From the NCBI GenBank assembly GCA_002633005.1, contig NMRA01000077.1, forward strand, positions 542,498 through 606,497: DNA of 64,000 nucleotides, read 5' to 3'. This DNA is from Phoronis australis. Lineage: Eukaryota > Phoronida > Phoronidae. The notes below the pieces were generated by a model. That model was not told the origin of the DNA. It did not search any database and saw only the letters and a list, made by a program, of their open reading frames with translations. Position 1 is the first letter of the stretch, and each line of letters begins with the position of its first letter. A program made the position numbers and the translations under genes. Positions 1-9,322 of this stretch are shown here, piece by piece.

Positions 1-275
1 GAAGCTTGGGACAGATTTTATCGGACTGGTAATCAAGTGACACAACACTCCTTCACTTGAACAGATATGCCTCCTGGCTACAGATCTCAGTAACACCCTA
101 GGGTTCAGGAATTTTCCCTCAGCAATGTCCATCTTGTGATCTGGATCCATCAACACTGGGCCGCCACCGGCCCAAAAGCTCTCCATGGGCAAAATACATC
201 TCACGGTTTTGATGGGACTCACCTCAGTTGGGAGCCACTGTTGAAAACTGACTCTTAGCTAAACCGCATGGACAT
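1..275. other. No recognisable feature
   Basis: A short frame near 5-40 (KLGTDFIGL) faintly resembles the start of a Ty3 integrase core, but it breaks at once. I see nothing else to annotate here. Confidence 0.4.
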
Positions 276-520
276 TTGACTCTCATGATGGGAACTCCAG
301 TTCAAGTCCAGGTGTATACTGGCTGGAAGATTTTCGGCAAATTACGCCTCACACTGATTAAAACATCAAAGTCACATTGTTACAAGTACTTTTGCGCATA
401 CAGAGACATACCTTTGGAGGTCGCTGATATGTCTTTAATTCATTCCAACTCGAAAAAATACTCCCATAATCAAACTTTTTGCTCGAGCAGTCCTTCATTC
501 AGTTGCCAAAATCGGCAACT
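276..520 (+). repeat. Diverged solo copy of the 3.88-kb inverted-repeat family
   Basis: From about 317 the sequence (TTTTCGGCAAATTACGCCTC, then AAACATCAAAGTCACATTGT, then CCAACTCGAAAAAATACTCC) follows the arms at 3950-4075 and the reverse complement of 4500-4670 with scattered differences. No matching inverted partner is nearby, so it is a single arm or a truncated copy. The 127-codon open frame across it is not a gene. Confidence 0.65.
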
Positions 521-659
521 GGCCACTTATACACCACATGAGCCAGGGAATATTACGACACAATTAGCCAAAAAGCTTCTGGGGCATGAAGGTCATATAG
601 GAACTTCACTGTCTCTACGGCCAGTCAAGACGGATGCACTGTATAGTCAAGGTAGTTAA

Positions 660-2029
660 CATAATTTTTCAACATTGGTACCCAACTAAGGTGAGCCCCA
701 CAAAACCGTGAGCAGTGTTCTCCACAACAGAAAATTCAAACTCAAAATTCATGTATACCTGTATGTGTTCAAAAGTCGATGTCTATACTATGGGAGTTTG
801 AATAGTAAGTCTTGAAATAAATGCATTGGATGGGTACCACAAGTTCAAAATGTACTAATTTGCTTAGGAGATGGCTAATCTCCCAATATTTCAAAGTCGT
901 TGCGCAGGTTTTTAACTTGATGTAAGTGAGCCAAACTAGTCACAACAAAAATCAAGCTCGATGTAGTGACGAGTCTAACCAGGATGTGGAGAACACTGTG
1001 TGAGATATATATTGTAAACGTAGTATTCTCTCATTGTGTGCTGTCATACAATGCTGTCTTTGTTTGCATGATGAGCCCAAGTATGAGTCACATGACTCTG
1101 GGCGTAGTTTTAAACGGCTCTTGCCCGTCAGACCTCTGGTCTGTAAAGACGTTTTGGAGCTGCGTGTCCTGGCTTTGGTGTTACGTGATGTCTGATGGCT
1201 CTAAGTCCGGTAGGTTGATTATCTCTTGAACTTGAACTTGCAGGCCATGTTTATAACATGTGGCGTAGTCGGCAGTCATTTTTTTTCGTCTATACAGGAT
1301 ATGGCTTACAACCGGTGTTTTTGTTTTTTCACACCTGTACTTTTCCTGGAGTGGAGGAGGGTAGCACGTACGACATATTTTCTCGTGTTTTGTCATTATA
1401 TTGCTGGTTGTTTACTGCTGATTCTTGTGAGACTGCAGTAAATAAATACTGTATTTGATTTGTTGTTTATTAGGTTTCAGTTTAGTTTTCTCTCGATTCC
1501 ATCTGCAAAGATGCCAGACCCTCTGATAAGTCCCAGTCAGTATTGAGGTTTTGGCCTGTTCCGCGAAGTAAAAAAACGTGCCACTCAGGCCTTTATCCAG
1601 GATTTCGAAAATAGGGTGTCCAAAATGGGGTTCCCAATATTCCAGGGCGTCCATGATTCCGACGCGTAACCCCCCACCCCCAGCAATTCCCCCAAACACA
1701 GATTTTTTTACAAAAAATGCATAGACCAAGGTTTTTACATCTAAGTTTACAAAACAGCCTTCTGTAGTGAGCATTTTTACTAAAAAAATGTGTAGACCAA
1801 GACTTTTACAATGCTATCAACCAAGTGTGAGCATAGTATATTTCTTCCTGCTTTGAAAAAAGAGCCACCACTGTGAGTCTTCATAAGCTTTCTAGTAATC
1901 ATTACAATGTGTGCGTCCAAACTTGAAAGGTTCCTATTGACAGTGGGTGTCCAAATGATACATTGGGTGTCCTTGCCAGGGCGTCCATATTAGTGGCGTT
2001 CAAATGGACCTACGCTGCATAAAGGCCTG
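660..2029. other. Intergenic, no recognisable gene
   Basis: AT-rich sequence with several short open frames on both strands that lack similarity to any family I know. 1560-2010 contains repeated phrases such as GTAGACCAAGRYTTTTACA (about 1721 and 1793) and GGTGTCC, suggesting a degenerate local repeat. Confidence 0.4.
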
Positions 2030-2680
2030 GTGCCACTGAGTTTTCTTGGTTTCGTAAATTACCACCGTTACAATTTTGCTTGCATTATCGTGCCACTTTA
2101 CAAAGTTACTGGTTTCTCTTCCTTTGCGTGGGGAGAGGAGCAGCAATTGGCTTTCAAAGGGCTTTAAGTGGCTTTAACATGACCACCTGTGTTGTCATTA
2201 CCAAACCATTGTGATGTATTTATCATAGATTGGGATGTCTATGATCTTGCAATTGGAGCTTGTTTATCCCAAATTCACAATGGCAAAGTAAATGTCATCT
2301 CTTATTCAAGTTTCGCAATGGTGGATGTGCAGAGGCGTTACTGCACAAGAAAAGAAATATTAGCTGGGGTCCGTTTTACTCATCAGTTTGAGTATCGACA
2401 CTGTTTGCTGGGCCAGAATGTCTGCGTCGTTGTGTGATCTCTTGCTTATCAGTGAGTCACGAACAATTCCATACTGTCCATCTGCAAATGGGCAGGTAGA
2501 GCAGTTTAATCACACTCTCATGAATACTGTGAGATGTTACGTTGGTAAATATCATTACAGCTGGGATTTGTAAGTTCCACAAATTGGTGGGGCAATTCTT
2601 TTGTCAACCGCCAGCTATTTTCTCTCCAAACATGATGATGTTGGGACAAGAAATCAAGGCTGAGATTAAACACGTCAGGT
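2030..2680 (+). mobile_element. Ty3/gypsy LTR retrotransposon relic (pol fragment)
   Basis: Broken pol reading frames. 2039-2165 reads SFLGFVNYHRYN...PLYKVTG, the conserved segment at the end of reverse transcriptase. After two stops 2189-2400 reads FIIDWDVYDLAIGACLSQ and RRYCTRKEILAGV, matching the RNase H core. 2455-2575 reads RTIPYCPSANGQVEQFNHTL, the integrase C-terminal core, followed by SWDL and frame-shifted SPNMMMLGQEI. The first two thirds of integrase are deleted. Stops and frameshifts show it is dead. No LTRs were identified. Confidence 0.85.
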
Positions 2681-2779
2681 CAGCACTTATAGTCAACTAG
2701 TACCAGTAGTGGGCACTCAAGACCGCCACCCCAACATCGGCTACGGAGGACCCCCTGGGGACCAAGAAGAGAAGAAATC

Positions 2780-3296
2780 ACCTTCAGTCTCTATTATCTA
2801 CATCAGGGGGTTCTCAGAGAACATCTACGTTGAATGTTTAAGTCTCACGATGTCAACACCTATATGAAGCCGTTATGACCCAGAGAAACCAGAAAGTCCA
2901 CCACAAGAACCTCACTCCCCCTCGATCCACAATGTTATGTCAAAAATCAACTGTCACGCACTGAGGATCCGTCTCATACCTACATCAGTGAGACTAAGCG
3001 ATCCCTGGGTACCAGAATCAAAGAGCACAACAAACTGGAGAGGCCAACTGGCGTGAGAGAATACCTGGGAACCTCTGGCCATACAGTAAGTGGCAAACAT
3101 GCCAAGATCCTGGCTAAAGAGGAGAACTGGTTCTCAAGGAAGTTTAAGGAATCCATACATATCAAGACTAATAAGCCTACCCTGAATCGAGATCAAGGAT
3201 TGCAGCTTCTGCCTATCTATGACATACTACTGCCGGAGAACAGAAAGGCGGGAAACCTGGACGTCCCGTCATCAGTCGTTGACAAAGGAGTGTAGA
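2780..3296 (+). mobile_element. Penelope-like element relic with GIY-YIG endonuclease end
   Basis: 2957-3295 is open on the + strand and reads TYISETKRSLGTRIKEHN, the GIY-YIG type endonuclease start (YIGET...R...H in active copies), then SGH and AKILAKEENWFSRKFKESIHI, the usual C-terminal part. Around 2795-2830 a second frame reads VSIIYIRGFSENI, which resembles the linker between reverse transcriptase and endonuclease. GIY-YIG fused to reverse transcriptase marks Penelope-like elements. The reverse transcriptase itself is missing and the frame is interrupted, so it is a 5'-truncated relic. Confidence 0.8.
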
Positions 3297-3734
3297 GAAT
3301 AGTCTGAAACATGCAAACTCACAACATTTTAGTCATTGAGTAAGTTGATTCTACTTATATCATACTTTCTCGAGGTTGGTGTTTAAGTACACCCATCGGC
3401 TGTTTATAGCTCTGCGAGCAGTTCCTCCTGTGACCAAATTATCCTCAGTTCATCGGAGCGGTTGAGAAGTTGCCAACCTTCGTGCGGTTTCTACTAGCGT
3501 GGTACTGGACACGAGTGTCCATAATGAGCGTAGGTTATACCAATTGTGTAAGCAGGGTTGGGGGAAGCGACATGTGATTTGTCATTTTTTTTAGAATGCG
3601 TCATTTCCAGGCAAGCTACTCGGGAGCAGGTGGTATGACGTCATATCCCCTGGCGATCGCAGAGTGAAAATGGCATCCAGGGACGATGTAATTGCCTGTA
3701 GTGGGCAGTGCTTCATCGGTAGATCATCCGTTTG

Positions 3735-3866
3735 CCTACTACGCCATTTGTAGTAATAGCCGAGATTACCCAACCCGGGGATCAAACCAGCAACCCCCAT
3801 AAAACTGGCGAGCCATTCACCTAATCGGCAATTGCCCGTTAGTGAATAGCTAACAGAGGCCCATGT
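3735..3866 (-). repeat. tRNA-derived SINE copy
   Basis: Read on the minus strand: head GGGCAATTGCC, A-box-like TTAGGTGAATGGCTCG (3811-3826) and B-box-like GGTTTGATCCCC (3777-3788), followed by GGGTAATCTCGGCTATTA. The last block is shared with the copy at 5587-5622. Box order and spacing fit a pol III internal promoter. Confidence 0.7.
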
Positions 3867-3878
3867 CATGGCCTGGCC

Positions 3879-4743
3879 TAGGCAATGACCATCGCCTCTG
3901 TTGGCCCGAACCAGAGGCGATGCAGAGGCTATAGGTGCTCTGTACGCCGGAAGCTTTTCGGCGAATTATGCCTCGCACCGACTAAACCATCAAAGTCACG
4001 TTGTTATAAAGGAACACCTGAGGAGGTTGTCGATGTGTTTAATTTCTTCCAACTCGAACAAATACTCCCATTATCAAACCATTTTTATACTGCGCACGCT
4101 CCAATTTTTACCGCGCTCGCTAGGTGATGTGACTTCATGACCTCAATCTTTAAATAGGCCAAAGGTGAGCCATTGCGGTCTTGTCAGTCAAATGTTCGTT
4201 TCCAAAATGCCACCACTTATACTTGTCTTTAATTGGCGTTACTTGAAACTGATTGTATTTCAATGAATTATTGTTTGTATTTGATAAAAATAAATGCTGT
4301 TGACATGACATTTAATATTCTTTGTGCACATATTTGACATTTTAATGTTTAACAACACGGCAAATGCACGGCTGGTTCCCGGCAGCACGTACCCGAAGGG
4401 CGGGAACTTCAGCTTTTAAAGTTCGCCGGTAGGTTCGCAACTTCTGACCTTCGGCCTGGTTAAAAAAATGAAAATGTTGATTTCACGATTTTGGGAACTG
4501 AAATAGGGACTGCTCGAAGAAAAAGTTTCATAATGGGAGTATTTGTTCGAGTTGGAAGGAATTAAACACATCGACAACCTCCTAAGGTGTTCCTCTATGC
4601 GCAAAAGGTATTTATAACAACGTGACTTTGATGGTTTAGTCGGTGCGAGGCATAATTCGCCGAAAAGCTTCCGGCGTACAGAGCGCCTATAGCCTCTGCA
4701 TCGCCTCTGGTTCGGGCCAACAGAGGCGATGGTCATTGCCTAA
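3879..4743. mobile_element. 865-bp inverted-repeat (fold-back/MITE-like) element
   Basis: The left arm starts TAGGCAATGACCATCGCCTC. The right arm ends as its complement (GGCGATGGTCATTGCCTAA). Arms of about 220-240 bases are near identical around GCCGGAAGCTTTTCGGCGAA and CCAACTCGAACAAATACTCC. The central 4140-4430 is unique and AT-rich. No transposase frame is present, so it would be non-autonomous. An ambiguous base sits at 4744 next to the right end. Confidence 0.8.
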
Positions 4744-4744
4744 N

Positions 4745-5582
4745 TGGTCTGAAAAATCGGTCACGTCCCTGCAAAAAACTCGTGCAAAGTGTTATTAAAC
4801 GAATTTTGCGACAAAAAGAGATTATGAGATAAGTAAAACAATATATTCTTTCATACTTTGCAATAATTTTTATTCACATTTATTACATTTTTGAGTTATT
4901 TTTTGCCGATTGTAGTGAGCGAATTTAACACGGTGACAGATACGCGACGCGATTCGCTGAAGAATGCTGTCCTCGCTATTAAAGTTTATCTCCTGAGGCT
5001 GAGCCGAGGCCGAAGTCGGGGCCGAACTGCTTGCAGGCCGCGTTTACTATAGCTTTTCAATCCTCAAATCACGCATCAAAAGGTCAAATTACAAATTGGC
5101 CTTCATTTTGACACATTAGACGTTACTCTGTATATATTTCAAGTTCCTACTTATTTTGAAGTTTGCATAAATTAGGTAAAAATCTTTTGTCCCTACCTTC
5201 TTGCTTATCAAAATTTCCCGCTTAACTTACACTTCCGGTTACACAGTAAGAAATATTTCAAAAGAAAACTTTCAGTTATTTGATAATAAAGCGGTTATTA
5301 ACTTTGTTGTATCAATTACACACTGCACCATATCTTAGATATAAGAGCAAAAACTTTACGCTGAATAAGAAAACTGAAAATCTTCATTCGAAATAATTTT
5401 TTTAATGTACTTCCGTTTCAATTTGTAAACAGATTTGTGCCCGGGCAAGGAAGCCCCGAGTATCGTAGAAGGAGGCGACAGTTTTGATTTTGTGAGGACA
5501 ACATTTTCTTTTATTGCTTGGAATGACTGGCATTTTCAAAATTTACGATGTGTACAAAGGTTGTGTATCAACTGTAGACTAA
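4745..5582. other. Intergenic, no recognisable gene
   Basis: Mixed composition: GC-richer around 4980-5045 (CTGAGGCTGAGCCGAGGCCG) and AT-rich elsewhere. No coding or RNA signal was identified. Confidence 0.4.
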
Positions 5583-5670
5583 TACTAATAGCCGAGATTA
5601 CCCGACCCGAGAATCGAACCAGCTCTTGACGGCGTTTTCCCGTTCAGTGACTTTACCAGACGTAGAGGGC
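5583..5670 (-). repeat. tRNA-derived SINE copy
   Basis: On the minus strand there is an A-box-like TCTGGTAAAGTCACTG (5645-5660) and a B-box GGTTCGATTCTC (5609-5620), then GGGTAATCTCGGCTATTAG. The last block is shared with the copy at 3735-3866 almost base for base, which supports one family. Confidence 0.65.
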
Positions 5671-6014
5671 ATCTAGCTTCTTTGTTAACTGTCAAGCACA
5701 ATCTTTTGTCTGGTATGACAACAGACAGGCCAATCATTCGGAAAGAATAGCTTGTCGAAACTTCGGTTGTAGTTAGGTAATTTTGGCGATTCAAAAACTA
5801 AACATGATCATCATTTGACGAGGATTTCAGAAATTCTATTGGTTTATGTTCAAATGTGTTATAACTTACCTTTTTTAATAGCACAGCCCATTTGGGCTAG
5901 ATAGGATCTTATTGGAGATTACAGCAATTATCGAGCTGGCCCTCCAACCATAAATGCCAGAATGGAGTTAATCAGTCATGTAAGATATTGGCTACAGGGG
6001 TCATCTTCCCAACT

Positions 6015-6148
6015 TGTTGTTGGGCTACAGAATCGAACAAGTTGGGAGTAATGGGAAAATGCCGTAATGGACCCTCATGAAACCGTCAAGCGTGCTAACC
6101 ATTCGGCTAATAGGCGATTGCCTGTTAGCCAGTAGCTAACAGAGGCTC
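6015..6148 (-). repeat. tRNA-derived SINE copy, diverged
   Basis: On the minus strand there is the head GCCTCTGTTAGCTACTGGC, the block GGCAATCGCC, the A-box-like TTAGCCGAATGGTTAGCAC (6092-6110) and a GTTCGATTCT B-box (6029-6038). The A to B distance is enlarged to about 60 bases, suggesting an insertion. Confidence 0.55.
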
Positions 6149-6461
6149 ATATGATTCACTGGAAGCACAACACTACCTTATACCTAAGACTAACTGACTA
6201 AGTCTTAAAAGTCTAAAGCTCGAAATGTTTTTCTTGTTGATGTTTCTGCAAGCTAACTGCTTCACTAATTGGCTTTACTTTATCATCTTTTATCATGTTT
6301 ACCTGCTTACTGATGATGTAGGCAGTTGCACCAGCTGTGTTTGGGTCGACCCACAGAGTGGTACTTCCCATAAAAATTGACTCATTTAAAAGTACAGTGC
6401 CTAACATGGAATGTGGTGAATCTGCAGTGAGTGCAGTACGAAGCCTAATCTTAATCACTTG

Positions 6462-6575
6462 CCTACGGGCGATTGCTCTTTGGTTAACTGGTTAAGACAC
6501 CTCAGTGGCATTGAAGCAAGAGATATTGGGTTCAAAATTGTGACTAGGTTATTTTTCACTGTAGGAATGAACAAA
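6462..6575 (+). repeat. tRNA-derived SINE copy
   Basis: Head GGGCGATTGCTCT, then A-box-like TGGTTAACTGGTTAAGACAC (6481-6500) and B-box-like GGGTTCAAAAT (6528-6538). The following TTATTTTTCACTGTAG resembles the segment after the copy at 34.54 kb. Confidence 0.6.
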
Positions 6576-6819
6576 AGAACAATGCAAATGAGGAGCATGA
6601 TTCAAACGACACTCAGTAAGCAGATTGCTGAAGTGTGTTTATGGAAAAATCTACCAAAATATCAGAGGCTTAAGAATCCGTCAAGCAAGAGTGAAGTATA
6701 AGAATCAAAAGACGAGGCAACAGTGTGCAGATGAAGAATCTGGCAAGACTGGAGGTTGCTGTCCAGGTAGAAACCCTTAGTGATAGAGACCTCTCCACTG
6801 TGGACCCCCAAGAGGTTGA

Positions 6820-7350
6820 CAATGATCGAGCTGCAGCAGAAGAATCACTGCAGCAGAAGTCCCTGCGCAGATGGCTTGGATTGCCCCGTTGTTTTACAAC
6901 CGTGGGGCATTACTGCTGAAGTGCTAAGGTACAACTACCATTTTCATCTGTGGTGGAGGAATTCAAAGTGGCAAAGGCGAGGTTGGTGATGACCTTAAAG
7001 GAGTGCCAGGATGAAAAGATATGGCTTGCAGGTATCCAAATGAGAACAGGGAGGAAACGGTCTACAAGCAGTGCAGTCTTGGAAGCAGAAAGCAGACTTT
7101 AGTATTGTGATACCATTGGTTCTACCTGTACCGGAGGACGGGCTGGAAATGGAGACACGACAATCTGTTAGAAGACAAATGATGCGAGAGACTATTAGGA
7201 GGCACGAAGAAGAATCTATAGAAGAAAAAGCAGTTGAGATGGAGTGCCAGGGCACCTGGACATGTTGGATAGCTAATGTGGTGTGAACTATGGACAATGG
7301 AACCATTCAGAATAACTCAACTGGAAGTCATCCTCTGATGGGCATTGACT
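6820..7350 (+). mobile_element. Non-LTR retrotransposon relic, C-terminal region
   Basis: Broken frames match the region after the reverse transcriptase in a class of invertebrate non-LTR elements: LRRWLGLPRCFTTVGHYC near 6860-6918, then VEEFKVAKARLVMTLKEC (about 6955-7005), AGIQMRTGRKRS (7030-7065) and, in another frame, the acidic helix RRHEEESIEEKAVEMECQGT (7198-7257). Stops and frameshifts interrupt all of it. The reverse transcriptase and endonuclease are absent. I recognise the pattern from lancelet and coral genomes but cannot assign the clade. Confidence 0.65.
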
Positions 7351-7599
7351 TTGTCAGTCACTGTCGACTTGCCACCAAGAGACCGTAACAGGTTTTGGAG
7401 TCAAAACAGCTGCCGACGGGTGATGACCTGGTTGACGACATCTGAGGATTGCGCAGATAACAGCATTCTGTTCGAAGTAAACACTATATATGAAGACTAT
7501 CAAGAAAATAGAGCTAGGAACCACTGTGTGTTACGCTCCAATAGACCTAAGATGACTCATACCAATACCTGAAATCCCGCCAGTTCAAAAACAAAATGT

Positions 7600-8344
7600 T
7601 CAGGAGACACAAAATGTTATTTACAAGTTCTTCCGGTAGTTAGTATTTCGGCACCAATGTGCAAAAATCCATCTTAAGCCCCATAGACATGCTTTGGTTA
7701 TTACCGTACGGTATTATAATCTTGGTGCAAACTAGTAAATATACAGCTTTGGAATGGAAAAGTGAGCAAAACCAAAGTGTTGTACTATGTCAATGACATT
7801 GAATGACAAACTGTTCCTTAAATTAATTTGGTTACTGGGGTGAAAGGAGTGCTGTTGCAGTTTTTCTGCAGTTAAATTTGTAAAATGATCACATGCTTAA
7901 ACTTTGAGCGCCATGAAATTTAGCGCTCTCTGTTGGCCAGTCTCTGTTTTTGTTGATACTTCTATCCAAGATTGCGCACAGTATACAACAAATCACTGAG
8001 GGCAATTCTAGGATGCCATGAGTGTTGCTGATATCAATAGCGAGGAGTCACTCGTTCTGCTGAAGAGAAAGGAGACATATTGTGATGCACGACTTGTGGT
8101 TATGTCATACTATCAAGAGTCTAAATTCATTGTCTGTCGGCAATTGGGTCAAATTCATAACATTCTCATAAATTCAGACTACGAATTATTATTCACAGAG
8201 GTGTTCTGAATATAGAAATATCAGAAAAACAAACATTGTCTGTCGAGTATACTTATATATTTATTCAATAACTAGGCCTTTGGCCCTTATTACAATCAAT
8301 TCATCAAAATACAATACAGTTAAGTATACATAGCACTGTAAGGC
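7600..8344. other. Upstream region of POLL, no confirmed gene
   Basis: A 63-codon frame at 8018-8209 (starts MSVADINSEESLVL, ends ELLFTEVF) has protein-like composition, but I do not recognise it and it shows no splice sites or partner. It could be a transposon remnant or chance. Nothing else is visible. Confidence 0.3.
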
Positions 8345-8548
8345 TGTGTAATTATTCTGACAATGTGATTCTAATAATATACAAATTTACAGGTACATTC
8401 TAACTGCATTAATGTGTAATTATTCTGACAATGTGGTTCTAATAATATACAAATTTACAGGTACATTCTAACTGCATTAATGTGTAATTATTCTGACAAT
8501 GTGGTTCTAATAATATACAAATTTACAGGTACATTCTAACTGCATTAA
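8345..8548. repeat. 68-bp tandem repeat, three copies, upstream of POLL
   Basis: Units start at 8345, 8413 and 8481 with TGTGTAATTATTCTGACAAT and are almost identical (one change, GTGATT to GTGGTT). They end 261 bases before the POLL start codon, so promoter or 5' UTR spacing may vary between alleles. Confidence 0.95.
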
Positions 8549-8809
8549 TGTGTGCCTGGTTTATAATATTTCCTGTCTTTTAACGATCCATTCCATAGAT
8601 CTCAAAACAATTGTACTCTGTCTACAAACTGATTTGGTTACAGCAAACCAGAAGCGTTTAGGAAGGATCTGTGTGGGTTGGCTGTAAATACAGTTTGGCT
8701 GTAATGTCTACCTCACAGGATACGAATTAGACACAAAATACAGTGTTTTCACATAGTCTCTTCTGCTCAGTGTTGCATTTTGACTGCATTTGTTACAGAT
8801 CCTTGAAGT

Positions 8810-9322
8810 ATGAATTGTGGCCCCGCATCTAAACGAAGAAAACTCGACAACGAGGAAGAGGGACAAAATGGATTTCTTTCCGACTTCAGATTTTTCATTG
8901 TGGAAGCAGGAATAGGAAGAGCTCGATGTGACATATTCCGTAAGCAGATCATCAAGAGTGGCGGTAGAATCACTGACATCAAGGATTGCACTCATGTAAT
9001 TGTCAGTGATGAGATGGTGCCGGAAAGATTAGTGAAAATTTTGGAGACTGAAGTCTCGTACAACTTTCCTGTTTTAAAAACGAAATGGTTGAGCACTTGT
9101 TTGCGAGAGAATACCATTGTAGATTATGGTGTCTTTCAGCTTGTATTAAGTTCTAATTTGAAAGAAGGTGGCACCAAGAAAAAGAACATTTTACCAGAAA
9201 GCCATTCTGATGTTATTGCAACAGTGAAGGACACAGAAGGTGAACAACTTGAACAAAGAGTGCAACAAGATGTTAAGGAGGGTGCCAAGATAGACACATC
9301 TAAGCCATCAACCTCTAATAAG
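8810..9322 (+). CDS. POLL: POLL exon 1: start, nuclear signal, BRCT domain
   Basis: Codons 1-171, ending in phase 0 at AATAAG followed by GTATTT. The BRCT domain includes [17 protein letters not shown] and the conserved tryptophan in [10 protein letters not shown] (W93). In this family the domain docks the polymerase on end-joining factors. The rest is a charged, low-complexity linker. A consensus-like acceptor (TGTTACAG, ending 8798) lies 11 bases before the ATG, so a 5' UTR exon may lie further upstream. Confidence 0.95.

Noticed and set aside
1-130. Ty3 integrase start (KLGTDFIGL)
   Set aside because: A nine-residue resemblance followed immediately by a stop; too little to support a feature.
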